From: Deltaproteobacteria bacterium | GTDB lineage: Bacteria; Myxococcota_A; Polyangia; JACPQR01 | Assembly: GCA_016190375.1 (NCBI GenBank) | Contig: JACPQR010000205.1 | Location: 121,117-185,116, forward strand | Direction of reading: 5' to 3' | DNA length: 64,000 bases | Part shown: positions 49,618 to 58,942 of the stretch, one piece after another | Layout of the letters: each line of letters opens with the position of its first letter | Position numbering within the stretch: the first letter of the stretch is position 1 | The notes under the pieces: model-generated | Databases searched by the model: none | Seen by the model: only the letters and a program-made list of their open reading frames with translations | What the model was told of the DNA's origin: nothing | Position numbers and translations under genes: made by a program

Positions 49618-51102
49618 CTACTTCGCCTTTGGTCGCCAGCCGCCGAGCGCCCTCTCGACTCGGCGCGGAGCTCCGAGACCCGCGATGACGGCCAGGAGGA
49701 GAACGAGCGACGAGCCGCCCGCTCCGGGAGCATTGCAGCCACATCCGCCCTGCTCGCTGGGCGATTCGAGGGCGCCGCCGTCGTCGGCCGTGCCGCCGTC
49801 GGCTCGCGCTCCCGCGTCGTCGGGCGAGCCGGCGTCGGGCTCCGATGCGCCCGCGTCCGGTCGAGCGCCGCCGTCGACGCCGGCGTCCGGATCGGCTGGC
49901 TCGTCGCTGCAGTCGACCGGCTTGCCGGCGATGGGCTCGATCGTGAACTCGTCCAGCACCTCGCCATCGAGATCGATCGCCCTCGCATCGATGGTCTCTC
50001 CCGCGACGTCGAGCTGGACGGCGTGGTACGTGCACGTGTTGACCGCCTGCAGCCCGTCGTTGCCGTGCACGACGAGATCGCAGCCGACGCCCCCGAAGTC
50101 GGTCAGGCCATCGAGCGGAGCACCGCCTCCGCCCGTCACCACGTACGTGATCCCGTCCTTGACGACGCGCTGGTACGAGTGCTCGTGTCCGCCGAGGACC
50201 AACCCCACGTCGAACTCGGCGAAGAGCGGCTCGAGCGCCCTGAGCGTCTCGTCGGGGCCGAACCAGGCGACTCCTTCGGGCGGCGGGTGCACCGAGACGA
50301 CGATGTGCCTCACGTGCTCATCGGCCCGCGAGGCCTCGAGACTCTGCTCGAGCCACGCGAGCTGCGGCGAGCCCTCGTCGAAGCCCTGGTACCGATCGAG
50401 CACGATGAACGCCACGGTCCCCCAGCTGAACGAGAAGTAGCTTCGCTGCGACTCGCCATCGGCCGCCGGCAGGTCGAAGACGCGGTACCAGTTCATCAAG
50501 CCGGCGTCGTCGGCGGCCGGGTCGTCCTCGTTCTCGTAGTCGTGGTTGCCGATCGTGGGGAAGAGCACCGTGTGCCGGAACATCGCCTGGCCGGACTCGA
50601 ACCAGGCCAGCCAGAGGTCGTCTTGCTCGCCGTGCTGGACCATGTCGCCGGTCGCGAGCACGAAGTCGGGCGCCATCGTCTGATCGACCAGCGTCACCAC
50701 GTCGGCGTGTCGCGACAGCTCCTGCCCGAAGAGCAGGCCACGCGTGTCCCCGTAGGCGACGAACCGGAACGGCTCGCAAGTGTCGGTCATCGTGTCGACG
50801 AACGTCTCGTCGTCGCCAACCACGATGTCGCCACTGGTGACGCGGTAGTAGGTGCGCGCTCCGGGAGCGAGCCCGACGAGCCGCACGCGGTGCTCGGTGG
50901 TGGCCCACGCGTCGGCCGTCTGCGACCCGTAGTCGGTGTCGGGCCCGAAGTCGACGGTCCCGATCTCCGCGACGTCCGTCGCCCACATGACGGTGACCTC
51001 GGTCCGGCTCACGTTCTGAACGTATGGGCCTCGCAGGATCTCCGCACCGGCGAGCGAAGGGACGGCGAGCGCGCAGGCGATCAAGGCGGACGTGCCACGC
51101 AT
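49618..51102 (-). CDS. Purple-acid-phosphatase-like metallophosphoesterase with MYXO-CTERM anchor
   Basis: A 494-residue protein starting at the ATG at 51102. It has a signal peptide (about 1-20). Residues 20-100 are a fibronectin-III-like purple acid phosphatase N-domain (LRGPYVQNVSRTEVTVMWAT). The calcineurin-like core has VAYGDTR, TGDMVQHG, TIGNHDYE, VSVHPPP and LGGHEHSYQR, giving the two-metal ligands. A Pro/Asp/Ala/Gly linker leads to the C-terminal GGCGCNAPGAGG, a hydrophobic helix, and an Arg/Lys tail. This is a MYXO-CTERM sorting signal, known from Myxococcota, and implies surface display after cleavage and Cys modification. Confidence 0.9.
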   Translation of the reverse strand: MRGTSALIACALAVPSLAGAEILRGPYVQNVSRTEVTVMWATDVAEIGTVDFGPDTDYGSQTADAWATTEHRVRLVGLAPGARTYYRVTSGDIVVGDDETFVDTMTDTCEPFRFVAYGDTRGLLFGQELSRHADVVTLVDQTMAPDFVLATGDMVQHGEQDDLWLAWFESGQAMFRHTVLFPTIGNHDYENEDDPAADDAGLMNWYRVFDLPAADGESQRSYFSFSWGTVAFIVLDRYQGFDEGSPQLAWLEQSLEASRADEHVRHIVVSVHPPPEGVAWFGPDETLRALEPLFAEFDVGLVLGGHEHSYQRVVKDGITYVVTGGGGAPLDGLTDFGGVGCDLVVHGNDGLQAVNTCTYHAVQLDVAGETIDARAIDLDGEVLDEFTIEPIAGKPVDCSDEPADPDAGVDGGARPDAGASEPDAGSPDDAGARADGGTADDGGALESPSEQGGCGCNAPGAGGSSLVLLLAVIAGLGAPRRVERALGGWRPKAK

Positions 51103-51234
51103 GGCGCCAATCCTACCCCGCGACCGGCTCCGCCGGCGAGGCCAGGCGGCGCGGTGGCATGCATCGGGACTCCTCCATCCCTTCGGGACGAATCGCGCGG
51201 TTGTGCCTGGAAAGACAGCGATTTCGGAGGGATG

Positions 51235-51263
51235 TGGACCGGGTGCGTGTCCCCGTTTATGCT
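51235..51263 (+). promoter_or_regulatory. Predicted tRNA-Gln promoter with repeat motif as spacer
   Basis: TGGACC (51235-51240, four of six) and TATGCT (51258-51263, four of six) are separated by 17 bases. The spacer begins with GGGTGCGTGTCCCC, the 14-mer found near the 35-bp repeats at 28.5 kb. The -10 ends eight bases before the tRNA. Confidence 0.45.
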
Positions 51264-51271
51264 AGTCGCGA

Positions 51272-51345
51272 TCAGGCGTCGTCTAGAGGCAGGACAGCGG
51301 GCTTTGGACCCGTGAACGGAGGTTCGAATCCTCCCGCCTGAACCA
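51272..51345 (+). tRNA. tRNA-Gln (anticodon TTG)
   Basis: The acceptor stem is TCAGGCG (51272-51278) paired with CGCCTGA (51335-51341), followed by discriminator A and an encoded CCA. The anticodon loop is CTTTGGA with anticodon TTG. The T arm is GGAGG-TTCGAAT-CCTCC. The cloverleaf is complete. The antisense strand encodes the last residues of the methyltransferase on the minus strand. Confidence 0.95.
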
Positions 51346-52042
51346 GGAGGTCACGAGCCCGCGTCGCGCGCTTCGACGGACCGATGCGGCGGCACTCGAA
51401 GAGGATGTTGTCCGGCGAGACCGTCGGCGCCACGAGCTGGGCGACGGTGACCGCGTAGCCGCCGGCCTCGAGCGCCAGCACGCGCCGGGCGTCGGTCCGC
51501 AGGACGTCCCAGCGGCGCCGCAACACACCGTGCTTCGCGAAGCACTCGGGCGTGGCCCCGGCGAGCCGCGCGTGGCAGCAGGGAATCACGAGCGCGCTCC
51601 TGGCCTGGAGCGAGATGAGCCTCTGGATGGCATCGTCGGTCGCGTCTCCGCAGGCGTGGAGCGAGATCACGAGGTCGGGCCGATCGGGCAGCGGGACCGA
51701 CGCGACCTCGCCGACCTCGAACCGCGCCTCGATTCCGAGCTCGTCGGCGACCTTCACGCAGCGCTGGACGCGTTCCCGCGAGCGCTCGACGCCGACGAGC
51801 GACGCGCGGGAGCCGACGAGGTGCGCCGCCGCGATGCCCGCGTAGCCCTGGCCGCACGCCAGGTCGACGATCGCGACGGTCCCACGCGACGGCAGAAGGC
51901 CCCGGATACGAGCGCAGAGGGCGCCGACCTCCGCAGCCTTTCGGCGGTCCTCGACCCGGAGTCGGGCGCCCGGCGCGGCGATGTACAGATCGAGCAGGAG
52001 CTGCTCGGCAGCCCTCTCGAAGCCCCGGTCCTTCGGAGCCAC
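51272..52042 (-). CDS. Class I methyltransferase (small-molecule or RNA), 3' end antisense to tRNA-Gln
   Basis: A 256-residue protein as drawn. The GTG at 52042 shares one base with the rpsA stop. SAM motif I is IVDLACGQGYAGIAAAHLVG and motif II VGVERSRERV; DLVISLHACGDATD plus a later IPCCHARL Cys pair recall the DUF4942-free Methyltransf_32 (METTL25/RRNAD1-like) family, which often has LHACGD. After the folded domain the frame has no stop until it has passed through the whole antisense tRNA, adding about 24 residues (GGFEPPFTGPKPAVLPLDDA). The functional C-terminus probably lies earlier, near the FECRRIG segment. Confidence 0.78.
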   Translation of the reverse strand: MAPKDRGFERAAEQLLLDLYIAAPGARLRVEDRRKAAEVGALCARIRGLLPSRGTVAIVDLACGQGYAGIAAAHLVGSRASLVGVERSRERVQRCVKVADELGIEARFEVGEVASVPLPDRPDLVISLHACGDATDDAIQRLISLQARSALVIPCCHARLAGATPECFAKHGVLRRRWDVLRTDARRVLALEAGGYAVTVAQLVAPTVSPDNILFECRRIGPSKRATRARDLLVQAGGFEPPFTGPKPAVLPLDDA

Positions 52043-53595
52043 TAGCTCTTTGGCTTCAAGAGGTCGGCGAAGGTCCCGAAGCCGCCCTTTCGAGGCTGCG
52101 ACTGCACGTAGCCTTCGTAGTCCGCCCGCTGGTCGGCGTCCTCGGCGCCCTTGCGGCTCAGGCGGATCCGCCCGGTCGCGGGATCGTGCTCGAGGATCGC
52201 GGCCCTGACTCGCGTTCCCGGCGGGAATGCCTTCCTGTGGTCCGTGCTCTTCGGCGTGCCCAGCTCCGAGTTGGGGATGAGGCCCCTGCCACCCCCGTCG
52301 ATCCGCACGAAGACGCCGAAGGGCTCCACGCGGTCGATCTCACCCTCGACGACCTGGCCGACGGAGACGGCCCCCGCGGGTCGCTTGGCCTCCCTGCGGC
52401 GCTCTCGGTCGGAATCGGACAGGAGCGTCAGTCCGATCCGCTTGCGCTCCTCGTCGACCGACAGGACGGTCGCCTCGATCGTCTGCCCGATCTCGAGGAC
52501 GTCCTTCGGGTGGTTGATCTTCCGGTCCGCGACGATGTTCGAGACGTGCAAGAGCCCGTCGATTCCCGGCGCCAGCTCGACGAACGCGCCGAACGGCTGC
52601 AGCCGAACGACCTTGCCCGTGACCGCCGAGCCCTCGGGGAAAGCCGCTCTGGCCGTCGCCCAGGGGTCCTCTGCGAGGGACTTGAGCGACAGCGCGATTC
52701 GCTCGGACGGGGGACGGCGCCTCTTGCCCTGCTGGTCCTTGCCCTCGCGAGGCGCCTCGATGCGGATCACCTGAACGTCGACCTCCTGTCCGACGGACAG
52801 GACGTCCTTGGCGTGGGCGACGTGAGCGTGGGACAGCTCGCTCACGTGGATGAGCCCCTCGATGCCTCCGCCCAGATCGACGAACGCGCCGAAGTCCCTC
52901 AGGCTCACGACCCTGCCGCGAAGGTGGGCGCCGACCTCGATGCGCTTGCGCACCTCGCCCGCGATCTTGCCCGCCTCCTCCTCGAGGATGGCTCGTCGCG
53001 ACACGACGATCTTGCGCCCGCCTTCCGCGAACTGCGTCACCCGGAAGCGGTGCCGCTGCCCCACGAAGGCCGCGGGGTTCTCGCAGAACCTGAGGTCGAT
53101 CTGCGACATCGGGCAGAAGGCGCGCGTGCCGCTGACCTCGATCTCGAGCCCGCCCTTGTTGACTCCGGTCACGAGCCCCTCGATGGGCATCCCACTCTTC
53201 ACCGCATCTTCGAGGGCCGAGCGCGTGGTCAGACCGTGCGCCAGGACCTTCGACAAGAGAACCCCGCCCGCCGTCGAGACCACGAACGCCGTCAGCTTGT
53301 CGCCGATCGCCACGTTCACGGTCCCGTCCTGGTCGCGCAGCTCGTCGACCGCGATCGTCGCCTCGCCCTTTCGCCCGACGTCCAGGAAGGCCATGGACTC
53401 GTCGAGCTTGACGATCGTTCCCTCCACCTTCTGCCCGACCTCCAGGTCGGGCGCGAGCGATCGGTCCTCGGCGCTCTCGAGAAGAGCCGCGAAGCTCTCC
53501 TCGGGAGAGTGGCTCTCGCCGGGCGCGGTCGGGGCCTCGGTCCCGGACGGAGCTGGCGGTTCGGGGACCTGGGAATGATTCGTCGGATCGTCCAT
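52042..53595 (-). CDS. rpsA: Ribosomal protein S1-like protein with five S1 domains
   Basis: A 517-residue protein starting at the ATG at 53595. A Pro/Ser/Glu-rich N-terminus (1-45) precedes S1 domains at about 51-115, 133-200, 219-305, 319-390 and 410-482. The third to fifth have the classical GXVXXXXXFGAFVXL and GLIHVSEL or GLLHVSNI signatures. E. coli S1 has six domains (557 residues), so one is missing, and a basic insert (EGKDQQGKRRRPPSER) lengthens the third. It could be the genuine S1 or an S1-family RNA-binding protein; no other S1 gene is in the window. It is transcribed with the following methyltransferase. Confidence 0.8.
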   Translation of the reverse strand: MDDPTNHSQVPEPPAPSGTEAPTAPGESHSPEESFAALLESAEDRSLAPDLEVGQKVEGTIVKLDESMAFLDVGRKGEATIAVDELRDQDGTVNVAIGDKLTAFVVSTAGGVLLSKVLAHGLTTRSALEDAVKSGMPIEGLVTGVNKGGLEIEVSGTRAFCPMSQIDLRFCENPAAFVGQRHRFRVTQFAEGGRKIVVSRRAILEEEAGKIAGEVRKRIEVGAHLRGRVVSLRDFGAFVDLGGGIEGLIHVSELSHAHVAHAKDVLSVGQEVDVQVIRIEAPREGKDQQGKRRRPPSERIALSLKSLAEDPWATARAAFPEGSAVTGKVVRLQPFGAFVELAPGIDGLLHVSNIVADRKINHPKDVLEIGQTIEATVLSVDEERKRIGLTLLSDSDRERRREAKRPAGAVSVGQVVEGEIDRVEPFGVFVRIDGGGRGLIPNSELGTPKSTDHRKAFPPGTRVRAAILEHDPATGRIRLSRKGAEDADQRADYEGYVQSQPRKGGFGTFADLLKPKS

Positions 53596-53623
53596 GGAGT
53601 TACTCGCCGGAAGGAATGGGCGG

Positions 53624-53654
53624 AGGATACTCCATGCCGAGGCGCAAGCGTCAA
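53624..53654 (-). promoter_or_regulatory. Possible rpsA promoter
   Basis: On the minus strand TTGACG (53654-53649, five of six) and TATCCT (53629-53624, four of six) are separated by 19 bases, slightly long. The -10 ends 28 bases before the ATG. Confidence 0.4.
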
Positions 53655-53673
53655 TCAGGAACGGGTTCTTCGG

Positions 53674-53702
53674 TTGCCCCATCGCTTCGCAGCCAATAGG
53701 AT
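53674..53702 (+). promoter_or_regulatory. Predicted promoter of the macroglobulin-like gene
   Basis: TTGCCC (53674-53679, four of six), a 17-base spacer and TAGGAT (53697-53702, four of six). The -10 ends 11 bases before the ATG at 53714, giving a leader of about five bases. It lies back-to-back with the rpsA promoter. Confidence 0.4.
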
Positions 53703-53713
53703 GTCTGCCTCGC

Positions 53714-56700
53714 ATGTCCTCGTGGCGCTTCGTGCCGCTGCTCGTCGTCGCCCCGCTTCTCGTGCCTTGCGGTGCTGGTCGCGACCGCTCGATCCAGACC
53801 GGCGCGCGGACCCCGCTCCGCGTGCTGCACGTCAGCCCCGTCGGCGCCACCGAGGGCCCCGTCCAGATCCAGGTCGTCTTCGACCGCCCGATCATTCCCA
53901 GAGGCATGACCGAGGCCCGTCCCGGGACCATACAGATCCAGCCACGCGTGCCTGGCACGCTGCACGCCGTCGGCAGCGCCGCCGTCGTCCTGCTTCCCGA
54001 TGAGCCGCTGCCTCGCGCCACGCGATTCCGCGTCGAAGTGCCCGAGGGAGTGATCGCCAACGACAACACGACCCTGCCCGAGGCGGTCCGATTCTCGTTC
54101 GAGACGGAGCGCCCGCACGTCGTCGAAATGATCCCGGGCGGGCGGCTGGAAGGCCTCCGAGAGGACCAGCCTTTCCTCTTCAAGTTCGACCAGCCAATCG
54201 ACCCGGCCGAGCTGGCCCACAAGGCGAGCTTCGTGATGGGAGCTCAGACCGTGCCGGCCGTCGCAGTCGTCGATCCCGCCGATCCCTCGTACTCGAGGGT
54301 GACGCCCGCCCGTCCTCTGCCGGCCGGCGCGAGCGCCGAGATCGTGATCGACGCGTCACTCGTGGGCACGGAGGGCGGCCTCTCGATGGGCCAGGCCGTC
54401 CGCCGCTGGTTCACGGTCCACGGACCCCCGGGGATCGCCTCGGTGCGCTGCGTCGCCGAACGCGGCGAGCCTTGCCCGCGTGCGACCGTCGCACTCGCGA
54501 CACCCATGGCGAAGAGCATCGTGGAGCGCGCGCTCCTGGTCGAGCCCGGCGCCACCATCGCCTTCCCACAGGACGAGCCGCGCATCTCCGCCGTCGACCT
54601 CGGCGATCTGAGGCCGAGGGCGCGCTACCGGGTCACGCTCGCCGCCGGCGCGGCCGACATCTTCGGGCAGACGTTGTCCCAGACGGCCACCGTCGATCTG
54701 ACCACACCCGCGGCGGCGCCGTCGATACACCCCACCTTCTCGGGGTTCGTCCTCCCACTGGACGCTCCGCGGGAGCTCGGATTCGCGGCGGTGAACCTGG
54801 AAAGTGCGGGCTTGCGGACAGAGCGGCTCGGGCCCGAGCAGATCGCGAAGCTCTTCAGATCCGAGGACCCGCTTCCCGGTCAGCTCGCGTTTGCCCCTCG
54901 AGCGACGCTCTCGTTCTCCGGCCGGCCCGACTCCCCCATGAGGGCCCGCGCCCAGCTCGATGCGATCCTCGGCAGGCGCCCGGGCGTGTTCGGCTGGGCG
55001 CTCGAGGACAACCCGGACCGGGTCTCTCCACTGCTCGTGACGGACCTGGACGTGCACGCGCTCTGGAGCGCGCGCGGGGGACGCGCCTGGGTCACGACGC
55101 TGTCGGAGGCGGCGCCCGTCTCCGGGGCGCGAGTCGAGGTCCGCGACGAGCGCGGACGGACCCTGGGTGTGCTCGGAACCGACGACCAGGGCCTGGCCGT
55201 CATCCCTCCGTCCCTCGTCCGGGCCGACCACGACCGGTCCGGCGAGCGCTTCCTGGTGGTCACGCGCGGCGAGGACGTCGCGTTCGTCCAGGGCCCGACC
55301 CGGGCGCTTCCGCCGACTCGAATGGCGAGCATCCTGACCGATCAGCGCGCCTACGTCCGAGGCCAGACGATCCACGTCAAGGGCGCCGCCGTTGGCGCGC
55401 GTCCGAGCGATGGCGGCAGCGCCCTGGTGCGAGCACGCGGAGCGGCCGGCACCTTCGGTCCCGTGAGGGCAGGCCTCACGGCGCTCGGGACCTTCGAGGC
55501 CTCGCTCGTCGTGCCCACGTGGGCCACGCTCGGCCGGTACGACGTCGAGGCGACCGACCCGCAGGGACGCTGGGCCGCGAGAGCGCCGGTCGACGTCAGC
55601 CCGTCGCCCGAGCACAGCCCGACCGCCCGGATCCAGTTCGGCCGCGAGTTCTACGTGCAGGGGCAGATGGCCGTCTGGCAGGTCCGGGCATCGCTGCCGG
55701 GGCGCGCTGCTCCCTCGGGAGCGGCTGTGGAGTACCGCGCGGTCGGCCGACCGACGCCGTTCCGCCCACCCGGGCAATCGACGTTTGCCTTCGGCGCGCC
55801 AGGCGCGGCGGCAGGCAAGCGCGTGACGCTCGCCAGTGGCGCCGGGGCGCTCGGAGACGAGGGCACGATGGCAGAATCGCTGCGGCTCGAGTCGACCTCC
55901 GCGACGCCGATGAACGTCCGGGTCGAGGCGAATCTCGCCGGAATCGGGCGAGCGGGCGCAGAGACCTGGGTCCACCCATCGTCCATCTACCTCGGGCTCA
56001 GGACCGGAGCGACGGATGCTGCAGGCAGCGTTCCCGTCGAGGTCGTGGCCGTCGACCCATCAGGGCGCGCCGTCCCGCGCGTCGCCGTACGGGTAGAGGC
56101 CATGAGGCAGCATTTCGTTCGCGGCGATGGCGCTCCAAGAGCCGTCGACGAGGTCGGGGCCGGCCATTGCGGCGTGACGACCGCTGCCAGCGGGAGGGGC
56201 TCGTGCAGACTTCGCCTCCGCGAGCCGGGCGCGTACCTCGTCGCTGCCTCGGCGGCCGACGCGCGGGGGAACCCCGCACGCGCCAGCGTGTACGTGCTCC
56301 GGGAAGGTGCCGCATCGCTGGGCGAGACGGTCTTGCCGGAGGCCGCGCTGGCTCCGGCCACGCCCGTCGTCGACGCGGGTCAGACGGCCCGGTTGCTCGT
56401 GGCCTCGCCTTTCGACGGGGCTCGAGCTCTGTTGTCCATTGGCGCCGACGGGACACTGGGAACACGGGTCGTGGCCGTCCCGCGGGGGATCTCCGCCGTC
56501 GAGATCCCGATCGTCGAGGCCATGCGACCTTCGGTGCCGATCCATCTCTACCTGGCTGGGCCGCGTGGCCAGGGAGTCCGCGCATCGACCGAGATCTTCG
56601 TCTCGAGCTCGGACCGCGCCCTCGCTGTCGACGTCGAGCCCGATGCCGCCCAGAAGCTCCCGGGCGACCGCCTCGAGCTCCGGCTTCGCGTCCGCGGCGC

Positions 56701-58942
56701 GGACGGCGCACCCGTCGGGAGCGCAGACGTGACCCTCGCCGTCGTTTCGGATGGGGAACAGCGCGGCCCCGCTGGCGACACGAATCTCATCGACCTGGCG
56801 CAGGACCCGCTGAGGTTCTTGTACCCCGGGGACGCCCACGCCACGAGGAGTGTCGCGCTCCGGCCCGCCGTGGTTGCGGAGCGCGCGCCGGCGAGCGGCG
56901 GCACGCCTCGTCGCGATCCCGACGTTCCGGAGCTCGCCCCGGCCGGCCCCGAGGTCGGGCGGACCGCCTACTGGAACGCCGAGGTCGCGACGGATCCGGA
57001 CGGAACGGCCATCGCGCGTTTCACGCTTCCGGAGGACGCCTCCGAGGCCTACGAGGTCTTCGCCCTCGCGGTGGCATCGGGGGGGCGTGTCGGAATGGGT
57101 CGGACGAGGGTGAGCACCCAGGGAGGCGTGCGGCTCCGCCCGCGCGTGGTTTCGTCGTTGCGAGCCGGGGACGAGACGACCGCCGTGGTCTCGGCCGTGA
57201 ACGAGACGAACCGCCCCGTGCAGATCGAGGTTCTCGTCCAGTCCCCGAGCCTCGCCATCCGGCCGCCGCTCAACCAGCAGCTCACCGTGCCGGCCGCTGG
57301 CGCAGCAGAGGCGCGATTCGAGATGCGCGCCGTACGGGCGGGACCGGCGGAGCTGTCGATCCGCGGAGTGTCGGGCAGCCTGCGGACGCGCCAGGACGTG
57401 CCGCTCCTGGTCGGCCTGGGCGGCGAGGAGGAAGTACGGGTGATCTCGGGCAGGATCGCCGGTGCCTCCTCGACGATCGGGCTCGACATTCCAGGCGATG
57501 CAACCGCCGATGCCGGCTCGCTCGCCACCATGCTCTCGCTCGACGCCGCGGCGCCGGCGGGTTCGGTCGCGCAGGCACTCCTCGAGCCCGGGCGCGACGA
57601 CGCAGCCTCGCTCGCCGCCGCGCTCGTCGCGCGGGCCTTCCTCGCGAAGAACGCTGCCCGTTGCGGCGTCCAGCCTCCTGGGGACAACGCGGACCGAGCG
57701 ACGGAGCTGGCGCGCAGGATTGGGGCGCTCATCAACGCGGCCGGGCACGCCCGCCACTTCCGCTCGGGCCCGACCGATCTGGTGCTGGGTGCCTGGCTGG
57801 GAGCGGCGATGGGCTGGTCCAGGTCTGCCGGCCTCGCGGTTCCCACCCGCCAGGCTGCGCCATCCACGTTCTCGACGGCCCAGGCACCGCTCGTGACATG
57901 GTCGCGCAAGCTCCAGAGGCTTCCCTTCGCGCCGCTCGCGCGGTCGGCGGGCGGGCCGCCGCCGATTCTGGAAGCGGCCTACCGGCTCCTGACCGGGGCC
58001 GGGGACGATCGCGATGCGCTCGCGGGTGTGCTCGCGAGCGCAATCCGGCGGCACGGCGGAAACGCGACGATAGTGCCAACGCTGGAGGAACGGCGCCGCG
58101 GCTACTCCGCGGTCCGCTCCACCGCGCTCGGAATCCTCGGGCTCTACGAGGCGCGTGGGACGAGCTTCGATGCCGACGCCCTCGTGCGGGGGCTCCTGTC
58201 TCTGCGCGAGCGAGGGGAGTATCCGTCACCCGAGGATGCGGCGCTGGCCCTGATGGCGTTCGACGCGAACCTCGCCCGCGCGCCTCGCGATCGCGCGTCA
58301 GCGGTGGCGACGCTCCTGGTGGACGGCGCGCCGACCGCCTCGGTCGAGCTGTCTCGCACCGGAGCTGCGGCGGCGGCCGGGGAGCTGCCGATCTCGGCCG
58401 TCCTCGGCGCGCGCCAGGGCGCCGTCGAGCTCCGGCGACGGGGGTCGGCCCCCGTGTACTACGACCTCGTCCTGCGCTATTCCCGTCTGGGCCCCGAGGC
58501 CGAGCCCGCGGAGGCCGGGCTCGCAATCGAGCGCGTCTACGAGAGAGTGCGTCCGGAAGGAGCGTCCTCGAGCGGCGATCCGGCGATGCCCGAGCGCTCC
58601 GACCGGGAGGTGGCGGCCGAGGGTCTCATGCGGGTCCATCTCCGTGTGGCGAACGGCGCCCTGCGCCGCAACGTCGTCATCGAGGACGTGCTGCCCGCGG
58701 GCTTCGAGCGGCTCAGCGAGGCCGGCTCTCCCGCAGCCGGGCCCTTCACGGCGGTCGACGGGGCGCCCCAGGGTCGCGCCGAGCTGTACGCACCGCACCT
58801 TCCTCCGGGCATCCACCACGTCTCGTACCTGGCACATGCGGTTCACCCCGGGCGTTACTTCGCGCCGGGCGCGGTGATCCAGATGCTCGGCAACCCGCGC
58901 GTGATGGGCCGCTCGCCGGGCGAGGTGGTCGAGGTCAGGTGA
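53714..58942 (+). CDS. Bacterial alpha-2-macroglobulin-like protein lacking the thioester
   Basis: A 1742-residue protein from the ATG at 53714, the largest in the window. The signal peptide ends LLVPCGAG, with a Cys that could be acylated although Pro at -1 is unusual. Successive beta-sandwich (MG) domains follow, including the YVRGQTIHVKGAAVGARP bait/MG block. The A2M domain begins about residue 1085 (YWNAEVATDPDGTAIARFTL, PEDASEAYEVFALAVASGGR). At about residue 1290, where thioester family members carry a YPYGCXEQ motif, the sequence reads LLEPGRDDAASLAAALVARA. It therefore resembles YfaS rather than YfhM. The probable role is periplasmic protease trapping. It overlaps the convergent nucleotidyltransferase by eight bases. 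Confidence 0.85.
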   Translation: MSSWRFVPLLVVAPLLVPCGAGRDRSIQTGARTPLRVLHVSPVGATEGPVQIQVVFDRPIIPRGMTEARPGTIQIQPRVPGTLHAVGSAAVVLLPDEPLPRATRFRVEVPEGVIANDNTTLPEAVRFSFETERPHVVEMIPGGRLEGLREDQPFLFKFDQPIDPAELAHKASFVMGAQTVPAVAVVDPADPSYSRVTPARPLPAGASAEIVIDASLVGTEGGLSMGQAVRRWFTVHGPPGIASVRCVAERGEPCPRATVALATPMAKSIVERALLVEPGATIAFPQDEPRISAVDLGDLRPRARYRVTLAAGAADIFGQTLSQTATVDLTTPAAAPSIHPTFSGFVLPLDAPRELGFAAVNLESAGLRTERLGPEQIAKLFRSEDPLPGQLAFAPRATLSFSGRPDSPMRARAQLDAILGRRPGVFGWALEDNPDRVSPLLVTDLDVHALWSARGGRAWVTTLSEAAPVSGARVEVRDERGRTLGVLGTDDQGLAVIPPSLVRADHDRSGERFLVVTRGEDVAFVQGPTRALPPTRMASILTDQRAYVRGQTIHVKGAAVGARPSDGGSALVRARGAAGTFGPVRAGLTALGTFEASLVVPTWATLGRYDVEATDPQGRWAARAPVDVSPSPEHSPTARIQFGREFYVQGQMAVWQVRASLPGRAAPSGAAVEYRAVGRPTPFRPPGQSTFAFGAPGAAAGKRVTLASGAGALGDEGTMAESLRLESTSATPMNVRVEANLAGIGRAGAETWVHPSSIYLGLRTGATDAAGSVPVEVVAVDPSGRAVPRVAVRVEAMRQHFVRGDGAPRAVDEVGAGHCGVTTAASGRGSCRLRLREPGAYLVAASAADARGNPARASVYVLREGAASLGETVLPEAALAPATPVVDAGQTARLLVASPFDGARALLSIGADGTLGTRVVAVPRGISAVEIPIVEAMRPSVPIHLYLAGPRGQGVRASTEIFVSSSDRALAVDVEPDAAQKLPGDRLELRLRVRGADGAPVGSADVTLAVVSDGEQRGPAGDTNLIDLAQDPLRFLYPGDAHATRSVALRPAVVAERAPASGGTPRRDPDVPELAPAGPEVGRTAYWNAEVATDPDGTAIARFTLPEDASEAYEVFALAVASGGRVGMGRTRVSTQGGVRLRPRVVSSLRAGDETTAVVSAVNETNRPVQIEVLVQSPSLAIRPPLNQQLTVPAAGAAEARFEMRAVRAGPAELSIRGVSGSLRTRQDVPLLVGLGGEEEVRVISGRIAGASSTIGLDIPGDATADAGSLATMLSLDAAAPAGSVAQALLEPGRDDAASLAAALVARAFLAKNAARCGVQPPGDNADRATELARRIGALINAAGHARHFRSGPTDLVLGAWLGAAMGWSRSAGLAVPTRQAAPSTFSTAQAPLVTWSRKLQRLPFAPLARSAGGPPPILEAAYRLLTGAGDDRDALAGVLASAIRRHGGNATIVPTLEERRRGYSAVRSTALGILGLYEARGTSFDADALVRGLLSLRERGEYPSPEDAALALMAFDANLARAPRDRASAVATLLVDGAPTASVELSRTGAAAAAGELPISAVLGARQGAVELRRRGSAPVYYDLVLRYSRLGPEAEPAEAGLAIERVYERVRPEGASSSGDPAMPERSDREVAAEGLMRVHLRVANGALRRNVVIEDVLPAGFERLSEAGSPAAGPFTAVDGAPQGRAELYAPHLPPGIHHVSYLAHAVHPGRYFAPGAVIQMLGNPRVMGRSPGEVVEVR

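Noticed and set aside
52186..54003. A 605-codon plus-strand frame across rpsA and the next promoter
   Set aside because: Antisense shadow of the S1 domains; it also runs through the divergent promoter region.
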